DNA of 64,000 nt from Paenibacillus oceani (GTDB lineage: Bacteria > Bacillota > Bacilli > Paenibacillales > NBRC-103111), in NCBI RefSeq assembly GCF_014705615.1, contig NZ_JACXJA010000044.1, forward strand, positions 1-64,000, read 5' to 3'. Positions within the stretch are counted from its first letter, which is position 1; every line of letters begins with the position of its first letter. Of the stretch, positions 17,577 through 26,468 are shown in pieces. The notes beneath the pieces are model-generated. The model was not told the DNA's origin. It made no database searches and saw only the letters and a program-made list of their open reading frames with translations. The translations under genes were made by a program, and so were the position numbers.

Positions 17577-19341
17577 GCGTCTCCCCCCAGTGCGAGTGAT
17601 GAATCGGCAACCGGATCGTTACCTTCGTGCCGGCTCCCGGCTTGCTCTCGATGCGAAAATCTCCTTCCGCCCCGTATAACTCATCGATCCGTTTGCAGAT
17701 ATTATATAAAGCGGTGCCGGTCCCTTCCAGCGATTCGACGGTCCGGCTGCCCAGCGCCGCAAGCAGCTCGCCGGGAATGCCTCTCCCGTTATCCTCGGTG
17801 ACGAGCACCATTTTGTCCTGCTCGCGATACGCGCGGAGCATGATCTGGCTCCTCCCCGGCTCGGCGTGAGCCGGGAATGCGTATTTCAGCGCATTTTCCA
17901 CCAGCGGCTGCAGCGTAAAGGGCGGAATGCCGATCTCTTCGAGCGCCGGATCGATTTCCATGCGCATCGAATATTTATCCGGAAACCGGGCTTGTTCGAG
18001 ACTGAGGTACGCTCTTACGTGCTCCAGCTCTTTGTACAGCGGGACGACCGTCTGGCGCGCCCCTTGCAGATTGCTGCGGAAAAATACGCTGAGCTGCTGC
18101 AGCAGCGTTCTCGCCTTCTCCGGGTCCATCCGGCACAGAGCGGATATCGTATTGAACGCATTAAACAGAAAATGGGGATGAACCTGGGCTTGAAGCGCTT
18201 TAATCTCGGCGTCCTTGAGCAGTCTGCGCTGTCTCTCCGCCTCCGCCAGCTCGAGCTGCGTGGAGAACAGCCTGCTTAACCCTTCGGCCAGTTCCTCCTC
18301 GGCTTGATCGAGCCGGCTGGGCTTTTTGTAATACAGCTTCAGTGTGCCGACGGTCCGCTCGAGCACTTTCAACGGCAGGACGATGGCGGCTTGCAGCACG
18401 CAATCCGGCTTGCTGCACTGAATCTGCTCGCGGGTCACGGCCTTGCCCGCGCTCCCCTCCTCCAGCACTTGCCTCGTCAGCTGTGTCGATATAGGTTGCA
18501 GCGCCACATGATGGTCCGCCCCTGCCCCGATATGGGCCAATACATGATGCCGGTCCGTGATCGAGATCGCATCGGCATGGGTCTGTTTCCTAATAATCTC
18601 GGCCGCCTCCCGGCATGAATGCGGATTAAGTCCCTGACGGAAAAAAGGAAGCGTCTGGTCCGCGATCGTAAACGCCAGCTGCGTCTGGTGCGCGCGGGTT
18701 CTCGTCTCTTCCCGGATGATCGACTGAATGATCAGCATGAACAGCAACGTGCCGAATCCGTTAATGAAAATCATCGGGACGGCGATGACTTCCACAAGTG
18801 CTGCCGCCGCCTCGAAAGGCCGCGCCACCAGCAGAATTGTAGCCATCTGCGTACATTCCATCAGCAGCCCGATGACGACGGCACGCCATAACGCGCCGGA
18901 CTCCCGCAAGCGGATTCGTTTGCCGAGATACCCGGTAGCGATCCCTGCGAGTATGCTCGACATGCCGCACGCCACTGCCGTAAACCCGCCGAGCGTAAAC
19001 CGGTGCAGACCGGCAATAAGACCGACACCCGTTCCAACGACGGGACCGCCGATCAGGCCGCCGATAACAACGCCCATTATGCGCGTATTTGCGATCGCAC
19101 CATCCGTTTCGATCCACGTCTGCCAGGCTTGCGAGGCAATCAGGCTACCGCCCCGGATCTCCACGCCGGTATAATTGCTAATAACGCCAAAAGCTCCGAA
19201 GATGACAATAAGCCGGATTTTATCCGTGACGCCGTCTTCGTGGTTGACAATGTTACGGAACGATTTCAGGCGCGAGAGCAGGATGGCCACAATCAGCAAG
19301 ATGCCTACCCGCTCCAGCATCAGGGGGAGCAAGCTAATCAT
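17551..19341 (-). CDS. lytS: LytS/BtsS-type sensor histidine kinase
   Basis: A 596-residue kinase with an N-terminal 5TM-5TMR_LYT membrane sensor (about residues 1-200; contains the NGFGTLLFM segment and GGLIGGPVVGTGVG loops), a GAF domain (about 230-360), the His_kinase domain with HPHFLFNAFNTISALC (about 385) and an HATPase domain (LVENALKYAF, then EDNGRGI). This architecture is that of E. coli BtsS, which senses external pyruvate, and of B. subtilis LytS. It overlaps the regulator gene and is followed by cstA on the same strand. Confidence 0.95.
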   Translation of the reverse strand: MISLLPLMLERVGILLIVAILLSRLKSFRNIVNHEDGVTDKIRLIVIFGAFGVISNYTGVEIRGGSLIASQAWQTWIETDGAIANTRIMGVVIGGLIGGPVVGTGVGLIAGLHRFTLGGFTAVACGMSSILAGIATGYLGKRIRLRESGALWRAVVIGLLMECTQMATILLVARPFEAAAALVEVIAVPMIFINGFGTLLFMLIIQSIIREETRTRAHQTQLAFTIADQTLPFFRQGLNPHSCREAAEIIRKQTHADAISITDRHHVLAHIGAGADHHVALQPISTQLTRQVLEEGSAGKAVTREQIQCSKPDCVLQAAIVLPLKVLERTVGTLKLYYKKPSRLDQAEEELAEGLSRLFSTQLELAEAERQRRLLKDAEIKALQAQVHPHFLFNAFNTISALCRMDPEKARTLLQQLSVFFRSNLQGARQTVVPLYKELEHVRAYLSLEQARFPDKYSMRMEIDPALEEIGIPPFTLQPLVENALKYAFPAHAEPGRSQIMLRAYREQDKMVLVTEDNGRGIPGELLAALGSRTVESLEGTGTALYNICKRIDELYGAEGDFRIESKPGAGTKVTIRLPIHHSHWGETHVESFDRR

Positions 19342-19721
19342 GCTTTCTCACCTTCCCTATAATAAGGTTGACGTGTCTATAAGTGCGAGTTCAAAAAGTC
19401 CGGTTTTCAGCACTGAGAAGATGGGATGAAGCTAGGAAATGAGGAGCGGAGCGTAGTGAAAGCTTTTGTGAGCACCGGAAGTTCCGGCTGAATTCCATAT
19501 TCGATGTCGAGCAGGCTTCCTGATCGGCTTCGTGATCAAAAGTGGACTTTTTGAACAACCTCTATAAAAGTTCTATTATTATACCCCACCTTTCCTGCTA
19601 TCAACAGATCCGCTCGATCGAAACCGCTGGCCCGCCGCGTTCGGCGGCCAACAACATACAAATAGCCCGAAGCGCGCCGATCCGGGGACCGGCATTCGCT
19701 CTCAGGGCATGGGAAAACGGG
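19342..19721. other. Intergenic region holding a palindrome-bounded element
   Basis: This 380-base gap between two leftward genes (the LytS kinase gene and the MFS gene) contains the 168-bp element described at 19389-19556 and a 6-bp hairpin CCGCCG/CGGCGG near 19630. No gene is supported. Confidence 0.5.
19389..19556. repeat. 168-bp intergenic element with perfect 13-bp terminal inverted repeats
   Basis: The ends are GTTCAAAAAGTCC (19389-19401) and GGACTTTTTGAAC (19544-19556), a perfect 13-bp inverted pair. The interior has no protein-coding frame and would fold into a long imperfect stem. I believe sequences with these ends recur in Paenibacillus genomes between genes, but this is from memory and not checked. 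It resembles a MITE- or REP-like dispersed repeat. Confidence 0.75.
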
Positions 19722-20957
19722 TTATAAGGAAGCAGGCTCTTCTCTTCCTGCTCTATTTCCGGCAGACTGGCCAGATTGTTCCTCCGGGGCCGGCATTGCT
19801 TTTTTGGCCCGGTATTCGAAGTAAGGCACCGCGCACAAGCACAATAAGGAGATCGCGATCAAGCCGACGAAAATCGGCCCCCGAAGACTTTCGACCGACA
19901 GCACGATCAGCAGCGTCGCGATCCGCGTTACGCAGATAAGTGTTTCTCTCCATACCAGCAGTCCCGCCTGACCGGATTTGGAATAAGGCTTGATCAGCTT
20001 GAACTGCATCGTATTCCACGCCGCCCCGAAGCAAAACATGCCCACCGCCGTCAGCAGATTCGAAACGATCAGCACCGGCTTGACCGGCACGAGCACGATC
20101 AGAAAGCCGCACGCAAGCAGCAGACAGCCGGCCCCCAGCAGCGTATGGTCCTGAAGGCGCAGCTTCCGGTAAGCGAGCAGTCCGAGCAGCGTGGCGAGCG
20201 TGTACAAGGCGTTCAGCCCCGCGATCCAGAACTTGTTCTCCGTCACGCTGAAGGTGAAGATCAGCAGAAACAGCTGCTGGAATTGAAGAAACACGCCAGC
20301 CGCCAAATTCGAAGCGGAAAACCAGCGTAAGCTCGGATTGCCCGATACGACACTGCGATACCAGCCCAACACGGACGGTCTGACCTCCCGGATTTCCGCT
20401 CGAAGCGAAATTTTCGGCATCGCAAACGAGAACAGCAGCATCACCACAAGAAATACAAGCATCAACACAAACGTGCTGGAATATCCGAAATAATGAATCG
20501 CGATCGCCGACAGCAGCGGAACCGCCAAGGTCACAACCTGCTGAATGCTTCCCGCCGCCGTAAAATAGTGACCCAGCTCCGCGCTGCTGCCGCTCATCGA
20601 GACGCTCAAGTTTTGCGCCGCGCTGAAAAATCCATACATAATACCAACAGGTATGCCTATGCACGCTATCCAAACCAGCCGGTTGTCCAGCTCGACAAAG
20701 GAAAGCAGCGCAAAAGCGGTCCCGCCCGAGGCGGCCGAGATCCCCAGCAGCACCCGGATCGTGAACCGGGACAACAAATGCGCCGCGGCGGCAAATGCGA
20801 ACGCCCAAGTGAAAAACATCAGCAGATTAAACCAGGCCACATCGAAAATAAGCCGGTGCTTCTCCCAAATAAACAAATTGACGAATATCCCCACATACAC
20901 AAAAATCGTATAGCTCATCATGTTCATGACGAGCCATTTTTTCAATGCGCCTGACAT
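19722..20957 (-). CDS. Major facilitator superfamily transporter
   Basis: A 411-residue membrane protein with about 12 hydrophobic segments and a typical two-times-six layout with a central polar loop (about residues 185-205). No drug-resistance or sugar-specific motif was recognised, although segments such as GIPVGIMYGFFSAAQN match the general MFS pattern. A ribosome binding site GAGGAG precedes the ATG by five bases. It is divergent from the TIM-barrel gene at 21.3 kb, so it may import the substrate of that protein. Substrate unknown. Confidence 0.85.
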   Translation of the reverse strand: MSGALKKWLVMNMMSYTIFVYVGIFVNLFIWEKHRLIFDVAWFNLLMFFTWAFAFAAAAHLLSRFTIRVLLGISAASGGTAFALLSFVELDNRLVWIACIGIPVGIMYGFFSAAQNLSVSMSGSSAELGHYFTAAGSIQQVVTLAVPLLSAIAIHYFGYSSTFVLMLVFLVVMLLFSFAMPKISLRAEIREVRPSVLGWYRSVVSGNPSLRWFSASNLAAGVFLQFQQLFLLIFTFSVTENKFWIAGLNALYTLATLLGLLAYRKLRLQDHTLLGAGCLLLACGFLIVLVPVKPVLIVSNLLTAVGMFCFGAAWNTMQFKLIKPYSKSGQAGLLVWRETLICVTRIATLLIVLSVESLRGPIFVGLIAISLLCLCAVPYFEYRAKKAMPAPEEQSGQSAGNRAGREEPASL

Positions 20958-21327
20958 CGCTGCTCCTCTTTCCGATCGTACTAAAGCGCTCCCGACCGAA
21001 CACGCTTTCCTGCGCGGGTTCTCGGCTCCCGGGAGTCCTCATCCAGTATACTATCGAAGCCGATGTTTGACATCGGGGCGGCGGCTGCAGGCGGATCTAA
21101 ATTCGCGCGCGCATATATGCGGGCCGTCCCCTTGTGTCGGCATATCGGGTGAAGGCAGCACGTGGCCGAAATGCGGCCCGAACTCCCGGCTTTCATCGAT
21201 TCCTCCGGTACTACGGTTGCCTTTTCCGGTACTTTTATTACTACTTGGGCGGGAGGGCCGCTTGGGCGACAGGAATCGGAGCGGCGGCGCGGAATACATG
21301 TTCCAACGAACCGAAGGAGGCTGTACG
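20958..21327. promoter_or_regulatory. Divergent promoter region with CCGATGT inverted repeat
   Basis: The 370-base gap between the leftward MFS gene and the rightward TIM-barrel gene holds no gene. For the MFS gene a minus-strand -10 TATACT lies at 21045-21050, and a perfect 7-bp inverted repeat CCGATGT-TTG-ACATCGG (21060-21076) covers its -35 position, as expected for a repressor site. The GGAGG of the rightward gene is at 21316-21320. Confidence 0.45.
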
Positions 21328-22614
21328 ATGAGCGGAATTCATATTCATCCGCACGATATTTTGGACGAAGGCCCGTCTGCGATTATGGAGCGGGTTGGGC
21401 GGATGGACGGGGTCCGGTATTTGCTGCCCGAGATGAACACCATATTCGAGCGCAATCCGTATCCGTCGGGCGTGCTCCCGCATAATCCGGTCCATCCGGT
21501 CGTGATGGGGACAGGGACGTTCCACACCCCGCTGCGTACGCGCGAATTGCATCCGCGGCTGTATCAGAAGGAAGATGCAACGCTCTCGGAAGGAGCCGAT
21601 TCGCTGGCGGTTTTGCTGGAAGCGGTTAAAGGAACTTCGTATGAGGTCGTGCCATGGGTCAATTTGCTGAACGGTCATTTTAAAGGAGATGTGGAAGCGA
21701 ACGGGGTTTTCGACTTCCGCGGACGTCCGGTTGACCATTGGCTGTGCCCGAACGGTCCCGATGTCGTCGGCATGTGGACTGAGGTGCTGGCGGCCACGAG
21801 TGAACGATACGGCTGCACGACGTTTTTGCTTGACCGGATTCGTTACCCCGATTGGGCCGGCAAAACGGTCAACCCCAGCGGCATCTTCAGTTGCTTCTGC
21901 GACCGGTGCCGCGCCAAAATGGACGATCAAGGCATTAATACCGATCTGCTGCAGCTGGATATGGTGCTGATCGCTTCGCTGCTGTCGGCCAAGCAGTTCG
22001 ATCAGGCAGTTGATGTGATGACGACATCCGAAAGCATGCAGGCCTGGGTGCGGTTTAAACAGGACAACGTTTCCGAGTTTATCGAAAAGCTGACCGCTTC
22101 TCTGGCGGAGCGCAATCCGTCCATCGTCTGCTGGCTCGATTTGTGGCCGCCATCTTATGCCTGGCTGCTCGGCCAGGACTATGCCAGGCTGACCCGGGTA
22201 TCCCCGGCGCTCAAACATTTCCCGTATCACAAATTGGGAGGAGGCGCAGACGTCCAGGGATTGATCCGCTATTTCGCCTCGACCCCGGAGGAGCAGGAAC
22301 ACGCATTTCGCGCGTTTCAACGGCTGTTCGGCATGAGCTATCCGATAACATACGAGCAGTTTGTCCGCCAAGGCTTCCCGATCGAATTCGTCAGCGTCGA
22401 AAATGACAAGGTCCGCCGCCAGTCGCAGCCGGGCACCTATATTTTCAGCGGCATCCAGATGTGGAATCTGTCCACCGAGGAGCTTACCCAAGCGATCGGG
22501 GAAGCCCGCCGCAGCGCCGCGGACGATTTGCTGTATTATTGCTACGGCTGGGCCGGCGAGGAATTGTTCGACGCGGCCGGCAGTTGCAAAGCCGGGGAAA
22601 ACGAAGGCGGTTAA
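21328..22614 (+). CDS. TIM-barrel hydrolase-like protein of unknown function with CxCxxC cluster
   Basis: A 428-residue protein without signal peptide. ATG 21328 has AAGGAGG eight bases upstream; the open frame extends further but only through the divergent promoter region. The pattern of strands (VRYLLPEMN; YEVVPWVNLLNG; CTTFLLDRIRYPDW; CWLDLWPPSYAW) with Asp residues at strand ends suggests a TIM barrel related to glycoside hydrolases. A CxCxxC cluster (CFCDRC, about residue 190) occupies the same relative position as in the protein encoded at 5.6 kb. The LLDRIR motif may hold the catalytic or substrate-binding Asp. No named family was recognised with confidence. Confidence 0.7.
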   Translation: MSGIHIHPHDILDEGPSAIMERVGRMDGVRYLLPEMNTIFERNPYPSGVLPHNPVHPVVMGTGTFHTPLRTRELHPRLYQKEDATLSEGADSLAVLLEAVKGTSYEVVPWVNLLNGHFKGDVEANGVFDFRGRPVDHWLCPNGPDVVGMWTEVLAATSERYGCTTFLLDRIRYPDWAGKTVNPSGIFSCFCDRCRAKMDDQGINTDLLQLDMVLIASLLSAKQFDQAVDVMTTSESMQAWVRFKQDNVSEFIEKLTASLAERNPSIVCWLDLWPPSYAWLLGQDYARLTRVSPALKHFPYHKLGGGADVQGLIRYFASTPEEQEHAFRAFQRLFGMSYPITYEQFVRQGFPIEFVSVENDKVRRQSQPGTYIFSGIQMWNLSTEELTQAIGEARRSAADDLLYYCYGWAGEELFDAAGSCKAGENEGG

Positions 22615-22634
22615 CGGAAGTCAACCGCTCGTTT
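22598..22634. terminator. Terminator between convergent genes
   Basis: The stem AAACGA-GGCGGTT paired with AACCGC-TCGTTT overlaps the stop codon of the rightward gene and ends 38 bases before the stop of the leftward beta-helix gene. It could end transcription in both directions, though T runs are short. Confidence 0.6.
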
Positions 22635-22672
22635 GCTCCGGCTTATATCGAGGACGCGAGCCGGTTGCGCGC

Positions 22673-24568
22673 TTAAGCCATCAACCCTTCGGCGCGCAAC
22701 TTGGCAAGCAGGGCGTTAAAATCGGCCCTCAAAGCACTAATGTCCGCAGCCTGGGAATCCGGCTGGGCGGCCAATCTCCCCAGCTTTCTCCAGCCTGTAT
22801 TCGTTCCGTCCCCGGATTCCTTCACATACACCGAATAACCCGGGCCTCCGTCCGTCCGACGATAGATGCTGCCTCTGTCCGCGGTAACGGCTCCCTCGGG
22901 ATTACCCGCGCCTGCATAGTCACCGGCCGTTTTGTTTTGCGGGTAAATCGGCTCTTCCGCGACCAGTTTCCGGAACAAGTGAGTTCCCTGATAATATTTC
23001 CTGTACGCGCCGCCGGCAGTCAGCAGCAGATTACCTTGAACCGTCCCCGTGCCCTGATCCTCCGTCTGGACTCCGGATGTGGCCCATCCCCCGTGCTGAT
23101 CGGCATTTTTGGCCAAGTTGTTCTCAACGAAGGTGCCTCCGGCCGCCGAGCCGATCTTCATATCGTAAAATGGGAACACTTCCACAAACCAGTTATCGAC
23201 GATCCGATTGAAGGTGCCCGAATCGATTCGTACGGCGCATCCCGGCTGGAAGTTAGGAGCGGTAGCGGCGAACCGGTTGCCGTCCAGCAGACATCCGCTG
23301 CCGGAAGCAATCACTACGTCATATTGGGCCTGCCTTTCGAAATAACCTTTGCTCACATGCGTATCGTTGGAGCTTTCCAAATAAACGCCAATCGTATTAA
23401 TCTCGACATGACACTGATGGATGCGGACCGAAGTCGTATTTTTGCAATGAATGCCGTACACGGAATTGTTGTCGATCGACGAACGTTCGATCCAATGGAC
23501 ATTGGCCGCTCCGGGATTGACACCCTCGATCCGGATGCCGGTTCCTTGCTTCTCGATCCGGGAACGGACGATTTGACCGAAATACCCGTCTGCGGCATAT
23601 TGGTTGCGATGGATGTGGATACCGGTACCCGTAGATTTTTCTCCGTAAGGCGAAGTGATCCAGACATCAACTATGCTCAAATGATTTGGATTGCTAACCT
23701 TAAGGGCAGTCCCTGTGGAGTTGTGGGGCATCTGAATTTGCATACCTTCGAAATGAACATTGTACAACCGGGTAATATCCGGCTTCGTTTCAAAGACGTG
23801 ATCACTGACAGAAGTGGTTTTAATAATCGTTCTTCCTTTGCCTGCTCCGCGTATCCGTATCCCCCCGGTTGCAATCAAGAGCGGCTCGCTGATCGTATAC
23901 GCCCGTCCCGCGAACACAAGCTCTGCGCGTCCCGGGAGAGCTGCGATCGCGCGCTTGATCCGCCCCGTGTCGTCGCTCTCCGACTCGAGAGCCTGGAACG
24001 AATCCACATAAACCGCCGAGCCCGCGACGACTTCCAGACGCTCTTCCAGATCAGACAAGCTGGTTGCGGCATACGAGCCAGAAGTAAAGAGTACACGATC
24101 CCCGACGAAAAGCACGGCGGACGTGTTCGTCAGCGCCCCGGCTGTATGATAAGTCCCGGGGGAGAAGCGGATTTCCCTTACGCCGATTCCGGCAGCCGTA
24201 TCGATCGCTTGCTGAATGGCCGCGGTATCGTCGGTCGTCCCGTCCCCGGTCGCGCCGAAATCTGAAACGTCGATCGCCTCGCGAAGCTTATCCCCTACGG
24301 TCCGCTCCGGCAGTCCGTCCGAATAACGGTAGGCCACTTCGTCGGCTTTGACCGATTTCTTCTTATTTGAGCCGTTCCCGTATACGGCGGCATAAACGTC
24401 CCCACCGCCGCCAAGCGGAGAGGAGAGCCCTGCCATCAATCCTCCCGAAACCACAGCCGCACCGGCCCCTCCGATCGCGGCAAGCATCTTTCTGCGGGAA
24501 AACTCCCTTGAATCAGCGCGGCATTCATCTTGACAGCTGTTGTCGTTTTTTGCTGAACTGTTCTCCAT
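22673..24568 (-). CDS. Tat-exported right-handed beta-helix protein (pectate-lyase superfamily)
   Basis: A 631-residue secreted protein. A twin-arginine leader (SRRKMLAAIGGAGAAVVSGG, about residues 25-45) is followed by an opening typical of glycosyl hydrolase 28-related/Pectate_lyase_3 proteins (DVSDFGATGDGTTDDTAAIQ, about 103-122). Many short beta-strand turns with a spacing near 22-25 residues follow (about 200-480; for example SVYGIHCKNTTSVRIHQC). The C-terminus ends in a short alpha-helix (about 600-631). It is the last gene of an operon with another beta-helix protein and an orphan binding protein. A polysaccharide lyase or hydrolase role is likely, but it could also be a surface binding protein; the active site is not identifiable by eye. 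Confidence 0.88.
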   Translation of the reverse strand: MENSSAKNDNSCQDECRADSREFSRRKMLAAIGGAGAAVVSGGLMAGLSSPLGGGGDVYAAVYGNGSNKKKSVKADEVAYRYSDGLPERTVGDKLREAIDVSDFGATGDGTTDDTAAIQQAIDTAAGIGVREIRFSPGTYHTAGALTNTSAVLFVGDRVLFTSGSYAATSLSDLEERLEVVAGSAVYVDSFQALESESDDTGRIKRAIAALPGRAELVFAGRAYTISEPLLIATGGIRIRGAGKGRTIIKTTSVSDHVFETKPDITRLYNVHFEGMQIQMPHNSTGTALKVSNPNHLSIVDVWITSPYGEKSTGTGIHIHRNQYAADGYFGQIVRSRIEKQGTGIRIEGVNPGAANVHWIERSSIDNNSVYGIHCKNTTSVRIHQCHVEINTIGVYLESSNDTHVSKGYFERQAQYDVVIASGSGCLLDGNRFAATAPNFQPGCAVRIDSGTFNRIVDNWFVEVFPFYDMKIGSAAGGTFVENNLAKNADQHGGWATSGVQTEDQGTGTVQGNLLLTAGGAYRKYYQGTHLFRKLVAEEPIYPQNKTAGDYAGAGNPEGAVTADRGSIYRRTDGGPGYSVYVKESGDGTNTGWRKLGRLAAQPDSQAADISALRADFNALLAKLRAEGLMA

Positions 24569-24613
24569 CTCGATTTCCTCCTTCGTTGACGTTAGCCATA
24601 GGGAGATTGTGCA

Positions 24614-26425
24614 CTATGCTCTAAACAAAAACCATTCGTACGTAATCGAACTTCTCGGACCTGGGGCAGCTTGAAGATGAACTGTAAATCCGGTTGCCGC
24701 CTTACCGCTCGGTGCCAGTGGAATGTAAGCTCCGCTTGCAGGCGATCCCGACACACTGCGGACAGTTAACAAAATACGAAAGTTTGCATCAGGCTCCACG
24801 TTGGCAAATGACACGGTTTGACTTGTATCCGACTCTAAAATCGTTACACTGCCGCCGAGATTATTGGCGTTGGACGCCGTACCGGAAATGCCCCGCACAT
24901 CTTGAAAGAAGTTTGAGAAAATGGCTCTCGGGAACTTTGTTGCAACGGCCCGAAACACGTTCGCATAGGCATAGTTAGAATCGCTGCTGGCATTTTGGGA
25001 TTCGATGCCTGTGTTCGTATTTGCAATCGTATTGGCAGAAGCGTTGTTCCCGATCGCGGAAGATTCGAAGTAAATACCGCGAGAATTAGCTATGCTTTTA
25101 CCGTCTATCATATTTGCGCCGATCGTATTGTTTTGCGAGCCTTCAACCAACACACCTGTTTTGTAAGCTATGGATGGATTGTTTCCTGTCAAAATAACCG
25201 TATTCCCGGTGACTGTATTTTTGACAGACGCGGCATCCTGCAGCCATACACCGATGTCCGATTTGAACGTGTTACCTGAGATATTGCAGTTGACTGAACC
25301 GTATGGACGGCACCCCGCCGTATACCCTTCCAGGAAGTTACCCGTTGCGACAACTTCATCCCCGGTGTTAATATCGATTCCCCAACCGCCGTAATACCCT
25401 GTTTCGTTCTTGACCGAAATGTTGCCCGTAACGGTATGACGTTTGCTGTTTCCATTAATACCAACAAAAGCGTCATTGATATTCAGGTGTCTTCCACCTC
25501 TGATCACGACATCAAAGGAAGGAGTTGCGCTTCCGGAATTATAAAAGTTGGTCAAGCTATACACCTGAGCACCTGCACCTAATTTCGCAGGATTTTTGGC
25601 TGCATTCCAGTTGGTAACAAGATGATTCGCATCAGCTTCTGCATAGTGGCCCACTTGTGTACCGAACGTGTAGCAATCTTCAATTAATGCGTTTGAATGT
25701 CCGTCATGCACATACACATGACTGTTCAGAAACTTTTCAAAGCCTACACGCGACACTCTGAAACCTTTGCCTGCAGCCGCCCCTTGCGTGCCAACTCCTA
25801 TTTTGTTGTAACCGATGTAGTCCGCTCCACCAGACGGTTTGACGTAATCCGAACCGGATAGATGGCAATCTTCAATGGCTGCGTTATCCTTGAGGTAAAC
25901 CAATATATGATTCCCGTGTCTGCCTCCTGTTCCTGATATGAACTTTGTCGCAGAACCGGCGCCGTGTAAGATTACGTTTGCTTTAACATTGATATATTGA
26001 TCGCCGCCGATCAAGTACGTTCCAGGCGGTGCGTATACAACGCCGCCTCCGGCTGCGGTACAAGCATCAATCGCGGCTTGAATCGCCGTGCCGTCATCCG
26101 TCACCCCGTCACCTTTCGCGCCGAAGGACTTTACATTTAGCGCTATATCCGCCAACTGCGCGGCATTTTCATTGATTGCGCTTACCAAACTGGACTTTGC
26201 CCTTGTTTGCAGGTCCGTTAGTTCGCCGCTACTATCGTGGGGATTCCCGGCAGCATGAATCGTTTGAACCAACCCGCCGGAAGCGACGGCTGCACCGGCT
26301 ATGCCAAGCGACGCCATAAGCGCTCTGCGGCTTATCTTTTTACCGTCCTGAACCTGCTCCTCTCCTTGCATCCTATGCCGGTTCTGATCCACCGGGTTTA
26401 CGGATTCCCTATCTTGACAACGCAT
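24614..26425 (-). CDS. Tat-exported right-handed beta-helix protein
   Basis: A 603-residue secreted protein with a twin-arginine leader (SRRALMASLGIAGAAVASGG, about residues 34-53), very like the leaders of the beta-helix proteins at 22.7 and 41.1 kb. The conserved start of the helix domain (VKSFGAKGDGVTDDGTAIQ) is at about 95-115 and beta-helix coils with Asn ladders follow (HTVTGNISVKN; CNISGNTFKSD; NTIGANMIDG). A likely immunoglobulin-like or small beta-sandwich domain ends the protein (about 505-603). ATG 26425 has GGAGG seven bases upstream. It lies 43 bases from the upstream orphan binding-protein gene. Extracellular polysaccharide processing is the likely role. Confidence 0.87.
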   Translation of the reverse strand: MRCQDRESVNPVDQNRHRMQGEEQVQDGKKISRRALMASLGIAGAAVASGGLVQTIHAAGNPHDSSGELTDLQTRAKSSLVSAINENAAQLADIALNVKSFGAKGDGVTDDGTAIQAAIDACTAAGGGVVYAPPGTYLIGGDQYINVKANVILHGAGSATKFISGTGGRHGNHILVYLKDNAAIEDCHLSGSDYVKPSGGADYIGYNKIGVGTQGAAAGKGFRVSRVGFEKFLNSHVYVHDGHSNALIEDCYTFGTQVGHYAEADANHLVTNWNAAKNPAKLGAGAQVYSLTNFYNSGSATPSFDVVIRGGRHLNINDAFVGINGNSKRHTVTGNISVKNETGYYGGWGIDINTGDEVVATGNFLEGYTAGCRPYGSVNCNISGNTFKSDIGVWLQDAASVKNTVTGNTVILTGNNPSIAYKTGVLVEGSQNNTIGANMIDGKSIANSRGIYFESSAIGNNASANTIANTNTGIESQNASSDSNYAYANVFRAVATKFPRAIFSNFFQDVRGISGTASNANNLGGSVTILESDTSQTVSFANVEPDANFRILLTVRSVSGSPASGAYIPLAPSGKAATGFTVHLQAAPGPRSSITYEWFLFRA

Positions 26426-26468
26426 CAACAGCCCTCCTCAAAACTAGAATTTCGATGATCCCTGTGTT

